From an uncultured Pseudomonadota bacterium (GTDB taxonomy: Bacteria; Pseudomonadota; Alphaproteobacteria; RF32; CAG-239), in contig CASFLB010000015.1 in assembly GCA_949295395.1 (NCBI GenBank), positions 1 through 17,274 of the forward strand: a DNA stretch of 17,274 nt. The letters run 5' to 3'. Below the pieces are notes generated by a model. The model saw nothing but the letters and a program-made list of their open reading frames with translations, did not search any database and was not told the origin of the DNA. Positions 1 through 6,520 of this stretch are shown in pieces; position 1 is the first letter of the stretch, and each line of letters begins with the position of its first letter. Position numbers and translations under genes: made by a program.

Positions 1-196
1 CAAAACACACCGCCGCAACCTGAAATTCTTGAAATGAAGGCAAACGTGATGATGAAGAATAAAGGTGTGTGTGAAGTGTGTCGATAAGCTGCTCTTCATT
101 ATCAAGAAAAAAATCATGCGCCTTCGCGCCAAAAGGCATAAATCCCGCCATTATCAGCACGGCGGAACACACCGCCTTTTGTCGTGAATATAACAT
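1..196 (-). CDS. Secreted protein of unknown function, N-terminal part (cut by window edge)
   Basis: An open frame of 65 codons starts at ATG 196-194 and runs without a stop off the left edge, so only the N-terminus is visible. An AGGAG ribosome binding site (204-208) lies 7 nt before the ATG, and a near-consensus promoter lies further upstream. The first 26 or so residues form a signal peptide: an Arg/Lys start, a hydrophobic core, and an A-K-A cleavage site followed by HDFF. The protein is therefore probably exported to the periplasm or surface. The mature part seen (HDFFLDNEEQLIDTL onward) is polar and matches no family I recognise. The Cys-rich protein gene lies upstream on the same strand, but a terminator separates them, so this gene is probably transcribed alone. 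Confidence 0.7.
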   Translation of the reverse strand, partial: MLYSRQKAVCSAVLIMAGFMPFGAKAHDFFLDNEEQLIDTLHTHLYSSSSRLPSFQEFQVAAVCF

Positions 197-230
197 AATT
201 TTTCTCCTTATCATTTGCCTTCACGACTCG

Positions 231-259
231 ATTATAACATATTTTCGATAAGCTTTCAA
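231..259 (-). promoter_or_regulatory. Sigma70-type promoter with extended -10
   Basis: Read on the minus strand, TTGAAA (259-254) is followed by a 17-nt spacer and TATAAT (236-231). The -10 box is preceded by TGT, giving an extended -10. The match to the housekeeping consensus is 11 of 12 bases at ideal spacing. It would start transcription about 30 nt before the ATG at 196 and lies just downstream of the terminator of the preceding gene. Confidence 0.75.
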
Positions 260-293
260 TATGATTTTTATAAATAGGCTGAATTTTGGGCGC

Positions 294-326
294 AAAAAAA
301 ACCTCGTTTATTTCTAAACGAGGTTT
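294..326 (-). terminator. Rho-independent terminator of the 672-residue Cys-rich protein gene
   Basis: An inverted repeat (AACCTCGTTTA at 300-310, its complement at 315-325) encloses a 4-nt loop. On the minus strand the stem is followed by a run of eight U (complement of A 294-301). It begins about 20 nt after the stop codon at 345. Nearly the same hairpin occurs at 16438-16467. Confidence 0.85.
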
Positions 327-344
327 CTTGAGGAAAATATTAGG

Positions 345-2363
345 TTAAATACATTCTCCATACCAGGTAACATCGCCATTTGACTTTGCACCATAGCATT
401 TTTTAGAGAAGTTTTTGCCTTTTATTCGACAGCTTTCTTCCGTATCCTCCCAATTGCATTCTACCGCGCAGGCTTCATGATATGTTATTCCGCCGCAAGT
501 ACAGCTCTTTCCGGCCGCTATATATCCTTCTTCACAGACTTGATAGCCTGCACAGGGGGCTGTGTTTCCGGCTGAATCTCTGCCTTCTTGGGTACAGCTT
601 GCATGGTAGTAGTAGGTTACACCCTCATCTGTCGTGCAATCTTTTTTCACCTTATATTCCCCTCCTGATGTAAATATCTCATCATCCTCCGGAACGGTAT
701 TGTAATTTGGTGAGCAGACTTCTTCCGTCTCTTTTTCCTTACAGCTGTCGTAGTAGGTGTATCCTCCGCATTCGCAAGGTTCACCTACACCTATTTCATC
801 ACCGTAACATTCTTTCTTTCCGGAACATGGAGGTAAATTTCCTTCGCAGTCCGGCGTTGTTGAATTGCACCGTCCATAGGCGGTATAACCATTACAAGTT
901 TCTTTGACTTCATAGTATCCACCATAAGAGTGGGAATAAACATAACATCCTCCGCCATTTTCATAGATATCGTCATCACATTCTTCATTTGAGGCACAAG
1001 ATTCATGATATGTTATTCCGCCACAGGTGCAGGAATCGCCAACGCCTCCGCCAACTTTATTTGTGCAATCTTGGTATCCCGAGCAAGGCGGTAAATTTCC
1101 TTTACAATCTTTTTTGGTCGAATCACAACGCCAATAATAGGATATATGAATGTTATTTAAAGTTGTGCATTTTTCTTCAACTTCGTAGTAACCTGAAACA
1201 CTGTTTGAAAAAGCTTCACAACGACCGCCGTTAGCGTCCAAGCCCGTGCTTTCACAGGTGTCTTCCAAACAATATTCATAATAGGTTTCTCCACCGCATT
1301 CACAGGTTTTGGCTGTTTCATCAATATAGGCCCTCGAACATGATTTATATCCATAACAACGCGACTGTGTTCCATCAGCCGCCGTATAATCCGGATGACA
1401 TAAATTATAAAGATGATAGGTTTCACCTAACTGAGTGGTGCATTTTTCTTTATGATATTCAAGACCACATTTTTCTTTTACGGTTTCTTCATCTACTTCG
1501 CCATTCATATTATTATAAACATTTTTTGCACATTCTGCGGCACTTTTGGCATTATAATCAACACCGGTTGTGTCCAAATGAAAAACATCTGTTCCCGAAA
1601 GGCTTACACTTCGATAACCATTTGTTACACTTTCAGGCTTGCAAATTTCTTTGGCTAAGCATTTTTCATAAAACAATTTTCCGGTTGAATCTTCACAACT
1701 CGGTTCAACGCCGATTTTAGTGTCTGGATCACAGTAAACTTTTTGCGGGCAGACTTTTTCTTCATCCTCAGGATCAAAGCAATTGTATTTTATTGTTCCA
1801 AAACAATCCATACAAACTTCTTGAACCATATCAGAAGCGCATGGTGTTTCGGAGCCTTGACAATCATCTGTTCCGCCAACAGCACAGGTTTTACAAACCT
1901 TTCTTGTACCACCACAGCCGTCATCGCCGTCTGTTATTCCGTATTTACAATTTGTTTCATCTTCCATCGGTGTACAGATTTTGCAAATTGTTCTTATACC
2001 GCCGCAACCATCAGGCTCTGTTTCTGTTCCATATTTACAATCTGTTTCGCTCGGTAGCGGATTACAGGTTTTACAAACATAGCGTTTTCCTTTACAGCCA
2101 TCATCCGCTAATTCACGACCATATTTGCAATCCGTTTCGCTGGGTAACGGAATACAAATCTCCGGCTGTATCGGTTTTTCAAACTCAAATCTATCTCCCT
2201 GACAATCTTCAGTATCCGTAATAAAGCATACCGTGGCATACTGAGTGCCTTTGGAAGCCGGAGATGTTAAAAACAGTTCTGATTGTAAATCTAGTGCCGA
2301 AGAAGCAGCTTCATTAACCAGCCCAAACATCAGCATAAACGCAAGGGGAACGAATTTTTTCAT
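345..2363 (-). CDS. Secreted Cys-rich repeat protein, 672 aa
   Basis: A signal peptide of about 23 residues (MKKFVPLAF start, small residues A-S-S-A at the end) precedes a very Cys-rich mature protein with no further membrane segment. Two repeat modules are visible. Residues 71-160 hold three exact 30-residue units of the form N/I-P-L-P-S-E-T-D-C-K-Y-G...D-G-C-G-G-x-R-x-x-C-K-T-C, with Cys at constant spacing (8, 10, 6, 2). Residues about 336-632 hold four longer units with a period of 86-91, each ending in C-x-G-x-x-x-C...C-x-C-G-G-x-T-Y-x-x-x-C; neighbouring units share a Y-Y-E-V-x-x-x-C block and a G-N-x-P-P-C-S-G block. The even Cys spacing suggests disulfide-bonded extracellular modules, so a surface or adhesin-like role is possible but is inference only. 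I do not recognise a named family. The gene is monocistronic, with a promoter candidate upstream and a strong terminator after it. Confidence 0.85.
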   Translation of the reverse strand: MKKFVPLAFMLMFGLVNEAASSALDLQSELFLTSPASKGTQYATVCFITDTEDCQGDRFEFEKPIQPEICIPLPSETDCKYGRELADDGCKGKRYVCKTCNPLPSETDCKYGTETEPDGCGGIRTICKICTPMEDETNCKYGITDGDDGCGGTRKVCKTCAVGGTDDCQGSETPCASDMVQEVCMDCFGTIKYNCFDPEDEEKVCPQKVYCDPDTKIGVEPSCEDSTGKLFYEKCLAKEICKPESVTNGYRSVSLSGTDVFHLDTTGVDYNAKSAAECAKNVYNNMNGEVDEETVKEKCGLEYHKEKCTTQLGETYHLYNLCHPDYTAADGTQSRCYGYKSCSRAYIDETAKTCECGGETYYEYCLEDTCESTGLDANGGRCEAFSNSVSGYYEVEEKCTTLNNIHISYYWRCDSTKKDCKGNLPPCSGYQDCTNKVGGGVGDSCTCGGITYHESCASNEECDDDIYENGGGCYVYSHSYGGYYEVKETCNGYTAYGRCNSTTPDCEGNLPPCSGKKECYGDEIGVGEPCECGGYTYYDSCKEKETEEVCSPNYNTVPEDDEIFTSGGEYKVKKDCTTDEGVTYYYHASCTQEGRDSAGNTAPCAGYQVCEEGYIAAGKSCTCGGITYHEACAVECNWEDTEESCRIKGKNFSKKCYGAKSNGDVTWYGECI

Positions 2364-2420
2364 AACTTGTCCTCATCAAACATTTCAACAAACACACCTT
2401 TATTCAACCTTATAAAACAT

Positions 2421-2426
2421 ATTATA
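2421..2426 (-). promoter_or_regulatory. Extended -10 element upstream of the Cys-rich protein gene
   Basis: On the minus strand TGTTATAAT places a perfect TATAAT (2426-2421) behind a TGn extension, the same nine bases as in the promoter at 231-236. No good -35 box is found at 16-18 nt (TACTAA at 17), which extended -10 promoters can tolerate. Predicted leader to the ATG at 2363 is about 50 nt. Confidence 0.5.
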
Positions 2427-2556
2427 ACATGGCTTTTTTTAATTTAGTATTAAAGTTTTGTTACAAATTAAAAGTTGATTGAGAAAAATTATTTTAAAAT
2501 TTTTCTTTGGCTTGTCGTTTCGGGGTTAAAAGTCAATAAGATAGTAAAATTTAATT

Positions 2557-2587
2557 AAAAAAACGGAGCAGTTTTACGCTCCGTTTT
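2557..2587 (-). terminator. Rho-independent terminator of flaF
   Basis: The stem AAAACGGAGC (2560-2569) pairs with GCTCCGTTTT (2578-2587) around an 8-nt loop. On the minus strand the stem leads into a run of seven U (A 2557-2563). It lies 16 nt after the flaF stop codon. Confidence 0.85.
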
Positions 2588-2602
2588 CTTTATTTTTTGC
2601 TT

Positions 2603-2998
2603 TTAAACATTTTCCTGATTTTCTTGCGAGCCGTTTGTCTCGTTTAATCCCTTGGCGATGTTCATATTTATATCTATCAATATATTCAAAAGTTCCGGCT
2701 TGGGGTCTTCTGCCGCTAGTATCATGTTGATTCTCTTAAATATAAAAATTGATAAATTTATAATATTCATCTTTATCGTTTTGTCCTGCGGACAATCCGG
2801 TTCTCCCATCGCTGTGGCTATTATCGTCCATAAACGGCGATTTTTTTCAAGTGCTTGCGGTAATTCTGATTTCTTCTCTTCCCAATGCTCTCTGATGTTG
2901 TTTAAGGCCGCTGCCGTTTTAATTAAAGCTCGGCTCTCCAACTCACTTTCTGTAAGCCCTGACACTTGTGTCTGCACATAGGCTTGATTCGAATCCAT
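2603..2998 (-). CDS. flaF: FlaF-family flagellar biosynthesis regulator
   Basis: 131 residues, close to the usual size for FlaF (PF07309), an alphaproteobacterial protein needed for flagellin synthesis or secretion that acts with FlbT and flagellin in the cytoplasm. The family hallmark is clear in the middle: A-L-E-K-N-R-R-L-W-T-I-I-A-T (about residues 49-62), followed by a G-E-P-D-C-P-Q-D stretch where relatives have A-D-P-D-N-P-L-P. The C-terminal helix carries I-D-I-N-M-N-I-A-K-G-L, the counterpart of the IDINxxIMxGL motif. The start has AGGA 6 nt upstream. No flagellin or flbT is adjacent, so it seems to be transcribed alone, between its own -10 candidate and a terminator. The assignment rests on recalled family motifs; the Gln/Asn-rich tail (after residue 118) is extra. 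Confidence 0.85.
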   Translation of the reverse strand: MDSNQAYVQTQVSGLTESELESRALIKTAAALNNIREHWEEKKSELPQALEKNRRLWTIIATAMGEPDCPQDKTIKMNIINLSIFIFKRINMILAAEDPKPELLNILIDINMNIAKGLNETNGSQENQENV

Positions 2999-3045
2999 CG
3001 TTGTTCCTTTTATCTTCCTTTCATTTCACCTTTTTTAACATTTTT

Positions 3046-3051
3046 ATTATA
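3046..3051 (-). promoter_or_regulatory. Candidate -10 box for flaF
   Basis: TATAAT read on the minus strand, about 48 nt before the flaF ATG. No convincing -35 element stands 16-18 nt upstream, so a different sigma factor or an activator could be involved. Support is from the -10 match and position only. Confidence 0.4.
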
Positions 3052-3095
3052 CACTATCTTTTATTAAAATTGTATAAATTTTTTTGGAGCCTTTT

Positions 3096-3935
3096 ATGCG
3101 CAAATTTTTCTTTGTTTTTTGCTTTCTTTTCCTTTTTTGTGTTTCGGCAAAAGCTCAAGTTGAGTTTGATGTGGATCGAAACTATCAAACCCAGATGATT
3201 ACCGGTACAGGTTTCCCCGATTATCCGCCTTTTGGCTACCCTTCTCCAAACAAAACTTATGGCTTCTTTGATTCTATCTTTAATTTTGTGCTTCAGGATT
3301 ATGCTAAAAGCGCAAACTTTCTTGTCAATTATAATATTAACGGCTCTTATGATCAACTCGTTCGTAATGTTCGCGGCGGAAAATTTGATTTTATCCTCGG
3401 AGCTTACAGCTCAACCGACAAATATGCCGGCCTTGAGCTTATTTATCCGGCCCTTATCAATAATCCTATTATCGTTATTACCCCTCTTTATTCTTCTGTT
3501 AAAATTTCTAAAATTGATGACCTTAAAACCCTTAAAGGAGGAATCGGAACTTACGAGCATCTGAGCGATTTTGTTAGCCAACAGGTTGATGCCCTTTCTG
3601 TTCAAAAAATTGAAAAACCCTACGATCTCTACAAAAAACTTTTTATGAAAGAAATTGATTATGTTTTGGCCTCGGAATACAATGCGCGAATCCTTCTGGC
3701 CCAAATGGGGCTGCGCTCTCAGGTGGCTCTTTCTTCTTCTATATGGAGTATGCCTCTTTTTATCGGAATTTCTAAGATGTCTCGCTATAGAGACCAACTA
3801 CGAAGAGGTCTAACCCGCTTATCTTCCGAGCCTCAAACCCGAGAAAAACTTATTAAAATTTTGCAAGATTATATTCTCTCTGTTGAAGAAAAAAATTCCG
3901 GCGTGGTGGCTCCTGATTTTATTCATGATAAATAA
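3096..3935 (+). CDS. Periplasmic solute-binding-like protein (family 3 type), orphan
   Basis: 279 residues. The start is ATG 3096, chosen because GGAG (3086-3089) sits 6 nt before it; an in-frame TTG at 3084 overlaps the binding site. A signal peptide of about 20 residues (Phe-rich core ending V-S-A-K-A) is followed by a body resembling type 2 periplasmic binding proteins. An N-terminal lobe has the P-P-F-G-Y and Y-G-F-F-D-S-I region, then a G-G-K-F-D-F-I-L-G-A-Y motif (family-like GxxDxxxG), and a second lobe with L-K-T-L-K-G-G-I-G-T followed by the return to lobe one. The ligand cannot be read from the sequence. No ABC permease or ATPase gene is adjacent, so it may serve a distant transporter or a sensor. 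It is divergent from flaF and upstream of a GST gene that has its own promoter. Confidence 0.7.
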   Translation: MRKFFFVFCFLFLFCVSAKAQVEFDVDRNYQTQMITGTGFPDYPPFGYPSPNKTYGFFDSIFNFVLQDYAKSANFLVNYNINGSYDQLVRNVRGGKFDFILGAYSSTDKYAGLELIYPALINNPIIVITPLYSSVKISKIDDLKTLKGGIGTYEHLSDFVSQQVDALSVQKIEKPYDLYKKLFMKEIDYVLASEYNARILLAQMGLRSQVALSSSIWSMPLFIGISKMSRYRDQLRRGLTRLSSEPQTREKLIKILQDYILSVEEKNSGVVAPDFIHDK

Positions 3936-3949
3936 CTTTATTTATCCTA

Positions 3950-3978
3950 TTGACCTTAACCGTCCTTGCTGGTAAAAT
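3950..3978 (+). promoter_or_regulatory. Sigma70-type promoter for the GST-lipoprotein pair
   Basis: TTGACC (3950-3955), a 17-nt spacer, then TAAAAT (3973-3978): 10 of 12 consensus bases at ideal spacing. It lies in the 74-nt gap after the solute-binding protein gene. The transcript would start about 25 nt before the ATG at 4010. Confidence 0.65.
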
Positions 3979-4009
3979 TCTTTTTAGTTTTTTTCAGTAG
4001 GGGGTATTT

Positions 4010-4675
4010 ATGGTTCTGTTGGTTCATCATCCGGTTTCTCCTTTTTCCAGAAAAATTCGTATGATTTTGGCGGAGAAAAAGATGCTCTTTGTGCTTCGTG
4101 AAGAGCTACCATGGGAGCCTTCTGACGAGTTGCTCAAACTTAATCCAGCCGGCACCTTGCCCGTTTTTGTTTATGATGGAAAAGTGGTGGCCGGTAATTA
4201 TGCTATTACCGAATTTTTGGAAGAAGCTTGTCCTGATAACCCTCTCTTTCCTAAAGAGATTCAGGCTCGCGCCGAAACTAGACGCCTGTGTGAATGGTTT
4301 GATGATAAGTTCTACTCTGAAGTTTTTCGGAATATCGTTTCTGAGAAAATTTACAAGCGCTTTATTTCTAATAATTCCCCTAACTCTAAAATCTTAAAAC
4401 TCGGCCTTTCTAATCTTTCTTTCCATCTTGAATATATAGACTGGTTGGCAGAGCGTCGGAAATATCTTGCCGGTGATGATTTTTCTATTGCCGATATTGC
4501 CGCGGCTTCACAATTGTCCATTATTGATTATCTTGGGGATATCCCTTGGGATGGTTATAAAAATGCTAAAATTTGGTATTCGAAAATAAAATCTCGACCA
4601 AGCTTTAAAGACATTTTGAATGATACCATTAAAGGTATTCTTCCGGCTAAACATTATGCTAATCTTGATTTTTAG
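4010..4675 (+). CDS. Glutathione S-transferase family protein
   Basis: 221 residues, the normal size for a soluble two-domain GST. The N-terminal thioredoxin-like domain has the P-V-S-P-F-S-R-K-I-R segment (8-17), where the catalytic Ser/Cys-type position and glutathione contacts lie, and N-P-A-G-T-L-P-V-F (45-53) with the cis-proline Pro51. The A-I-T-E-F-L-E-E segment after it corresponds to the gamma-glutamyl-binding site, although the usual E-S pair reads differently here. The C-terminal helical domain carries F-S-I-A-D-I near residue 150, the N-capping box of the GST fold. Such proteins conjugate or reduce electrophiles or disulfides in the cytoplasm; the substrate is unknown. AGGGGG (3999-4004) is the ribosome binding site. 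The lipoprotein gene follows 13 nt downstream, so the two are probably cotranscribed. Confidence 0.85.
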   Translation: MVLLVHHPVSPFSRKIRMILAEKKMLFVLREELPWEPSDELLKLNPAGTLPVFVYDGKVVAGNYAITEFLEEACPDNPLFPKEIQARAETRRLCEWFDDKFYSEVFRNIVSEKIYKRFISNNSPNSKILKLGLSNLSFHLEYIDWLAERRKYLAGDDFSIADIAAASQLSIIDYLGDIPWDGYKNAKIWYSKIKSRPSFKDILNDTIKGILPAKHYANLDF

Positions 4676-4688
4676 AGGCTCTTTCTCC

Positions 4689-5153
4689 ATGCGAAAACTC
4701 TTGCTTTGTTCTTTCTGTTCCTTCCTCCTTGTTGGGTGCTCGTGGATGGTGACCGGTCGTGGTCAGGTTGTCTATCATTGGGAAAAGGAAAATACAGGTG
4801 TTGAGAAATTTGCTCGTGATCACTCCGAGTGTCTTCGCAAGGCTGAATATTTTCAAATTATTCCTGATTTCAAAAACTGGTTTTATTCCGAAGAAGAGAA
4901 ACTTGATATTCGTGCCGATTGGTATAGTGAACGAGGAATTTGGGCGTCTTATGTTCCCTACCCCGGTGCTCAGCCAATTGTCATAAATTCTTTGCGCGAT
5001 GATGCTAATATTGACCCTACAGATTACCGCGAATGTATGGAAGATCGGGGTTATTGGAATAGAACTTATAATATTCCCTCAACCACAAATCTCTTTATTT
5101 ATCGTCCTCAGCAAAAATCTCAAAACCAAATCTTCTTTAAACAGCCTTATTAA
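4689..5153 (+). CDS. Small lipoprotein of unknown function
   Basis: 154 residues from ATG 4689. This start is preferred over an in-frame ATG at 4620 because it gives a proper lipoprotein signal (M-R-K-L-L-L..., lipobox L-V-G-C with Cys17) and because GAGG at 4675-4678, overlapping the stop of the GST gene, is a ribosome binding site at about 10 nt. After lipidation on Cys17 the protein would be membrane-anchored in the periplasm; Ser at +2 favours the outer membrane under the E. coli rule. The mature part has an H-S-E-C-L-R-K-A segment and, near the end, Y-R-E-C-M-E-D-R-G-Y. This C...C-M-x-x-R-G-Y layout is common in small proteobacterial lipoproteins of unknown role and leaves two conserved-looking Cys that may pair. 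No function can be assigned. Confidence 0.8.
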   Translation: MRKLLLCSFCSFLLVGCSWMVTGRGQVVYHWEKENTGVEKFARDHSECLRKAEYFQIIPDFKNWFYSEEEKLDIRADWYSERGIWASYVPYPGAQPIVINSLRDDANIDPTDYRECMEDRGYWNRTYNIPSTTNLFIYRPQQKSQNQIFFKQPY

Positions 5154-5172
5154 CTTTTATAATAAGCCTGTT
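5140..5172. terminator. Possible weak bidirectional hairpin between convergent genes
   Basis: A 12-bp stem with one C-C mismatch (5140-5151 with 5161-5172) has a 9-nt loop and contains the stop codon of the lipoprotein gene. It sits in the 30-nt gap before the convergent cheR stop. There is no T-run on either side, so termination here is uncertain. Confidence 0.3.
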
Positions 5173-5183
5173 CAATCAGCCGT

Positions 5184-6134
5184 TTACTCTTCAAAATTTA
5201 CCTTTTTGATTCGTCCAGATGACAGGCTGGTTAAATTATCCGGGCGAACGAATTTTGGCATTTTCGGTGCGTTAATCTCTTCGGGCTTTTTAATCTCTTG
5301 GGATTGTGGCTTTGTGGTTTCGGCGGCAATTTTTGCTTGATAAAGACATTTCATGCCTTTTACCTTGTCGTAATAGCGTTCCAGACCATATAGCTCTTCT
5401 CCCATGCCAACATAAAGGAAACCGCCGGGAATTTGGTTATTATAGAGCATTGCCAATGCTTCTGCTTGTTTGTCTTTTGAAAAGAAACGCAAAACATTTC
5501 GGCAGAAGATTACATCAAAGGGTTCGGTAAACGTAACTTTATCAAGCAAATTGTAACGGCGAAATTCTATCATGTTTTTTATCTCGCTGTTAATAATCCA
5601 CTGTTCCCCTTCTTGATGAAAATTATCAATTATTGTTCGGGCATTCAAACCCATTTGGACTTCAAATTGGTTGTATTGTCCTTTTTGGGCTTTGCTTATC
5701 GACGTGGTGGAAATATCTGTACCTATTAATTTTATATCCCAGTCACTTATCGCAAACATTCTGTTTTTGATTGATATGGCGATTGAATAGGTTTCTTGCC
5801 CCGATGAGCACCCTAAACTCCAAACTCGTAAGCGACGACTGCCACGGTTTGCTTCTCTTAAATAAGGCAAAATGCGGCCTTCAAAGGCACTAAAAACTTT
5901 ATAATCTCTATAAAAACACGTGTCAGACAAGGCCAAGGCCTCAATGACCTGCCATAGCAAATTCTTTTGCCCTTGATGCAAATCTGCAATTAAATCCTCT
6001 ACAGATGGATAGTCTTTTTCTCTCACAAAATTATATATTTTTCGATCAAGAATAAAAAACTTGTCTTCACCCAACTCCCAACCGGCATATTGCTTTAATA
6101 GCTCCAATAAATATTCAAAATCATCTTTTTTCAT
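5184..6134 (-). CDS. cheR: CheR-type protein-glutamate O-methyltransferase
   Basis: 316 residues. CheR methylates glutamates of chemoreceptors using S-adenosylmethionine in the cytoplasm. The N-terminal helical domain ends in D-T-C-F-Y-R-D, equivalent to the T-x-F-F-R-D motif. The methyltransferase domain has W-S-L-G-C-S-S-G-Q-E-T-Y-S-I-A (SAM-binding motif I), G-T-D-I-S (motif II acidic residue) and F-D-V-I-F-C-R-N-V-L-R-F-F. The last 50 or so residues are a Lys/Pro-rich tail without TPR repeats. AGGAG stands 7 nt before the ATG. It is the last gene of a four-gene operon, 9 nt after the receiver gene, which suggests that the receiver and CheR serve the same signalling pathway. No CheA, CheW, CheB or receptor gene is in the window. 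Confidence 0.92.
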   Translation of the reverse strand: MKKDDFEYLLELLKQYAGWELGEDKFFILDRKIYNFVREKDYPSVEDLIADLHQGQKNLLWQVIEALALSDTCFYRDYKVFSAFEGRILPYLREANRGSRRLRVWSLGCSSGQETYSIAISIKNRMFAISDWDIKLIGTDISTTSISKAQKGQYNQFEVQMGLNARTIIDNFHQEGEQWIINSEIKNMIEFRRYNLLDKVTFTEPFDVIFCRNVLRFFSKDKQAEALAMLYNNQIPGGFLYVGMGEELYGLERYYDKVKGMKCLYQAKIAAETTKPQSQEIKKPEEINAPKMPKFVRPDNLTSLSSGRIKKVNFEE

Positions 6135-6143
6135 TGCCGGCTC

Positions 6144-6509
6144 CTATATTAAATTCAGAATATCTAATTTGCTGACGATGATTTCTTCATCAAACGGCTT
6201 CATGATGTAATCGTCCGCACCTCCATCGAGCGCTTCTTTTATGCGCTGAGGATCATTTATTGACGAACAAAATATTATCTTGGGTTGATTTATTTTCAGC
6301 ATATCTCTTATTTTGTACATCGCATCTAACCCATCTAATATCGGTAGCTTGGTATCCATTATGATTAGTTCCGGCTCATTTCTTTCACACAGCTCGACAA
6401 CCTCTTCGCCATCTTCCGCTTCAAGAACTTCATAGCCCAAATTCCCCATAATCTTTGATATGAGCATACATATAATTTTTGAGTCATCTGCTATTATACA
6501 TTTTTTCAT
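6144..6509 (-). CDS. cheY: CheY-like single-domain response regulator
   Basis: 121 residues, a lone receiver domain. The phosphorylation site is complete: Asp8-Asp9 (metal binding), Asp52 in M-D-T-K-L-P (phosphoacceptor), Ser82/Ser83 in F-C-S-S (switch Ser/Thr) and Lys104 in M-K-P-F, with Tyr101 as the switch aromatic. It has no output domain, so it works by protein contact, as the flagellar motor regulator CheY does or as a relay intermediate. GAGG lies 8 nt before the ATG. Its neighbours are a ChpT-like phosphotransferase 11 nt upstream and cheR 9 nt downstream. It may be phosphorylated by an unlinked CheA, or it may exchange phosphate with the ChpT-like protein; the sequence does not decide this. 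Confidence 0.88.
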   Translation of the reverse strand: MKKCIIADDSKIICMLISKIMGNLGYEVLEAEDGEEVVELCERNEPELIIMDTKLPILDGLDAMYKIRDMLKINQPKIIFCSSINDPQRIKEALDGGADDYIMKPFDEEIIVSKLDILNLI

Positions 6510-6520
6510 GCCGTTTTCCT

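Noticed and set aside
1340..1720. Plus-strand open frame of 126 codons inside the Cys-rich gene, with several similar ones (e.g. 1793-2221)
   Set aside because: They lie antisense to the repeat gene, show His/Leu/Phe-rich low-information sequence caused by its Cys/Gly codons, and lack ribosome binding sites.
3084..3095. TTG start for the solute-binding protein
   Set aside because: It overlaps the GGAG binding site that serves ATG 3096, and the signal peptide is normal from 3096.
3927..3946. Perfect 8-bp inverted repeat GATAAATA/TATTTATC at the end of the solute-binding protein gene
   Set aside because: The stem is almost all A-T and no T-run follows, so it is unlikely to terminate transcription.
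4620..4688. Upstream ATG for the lipoprotein gene
   Set aside because: It would lie inside the GST gene and bury the lipoprotein signal; ATG 4689 has a binding site and a canonical lipobox spacing.
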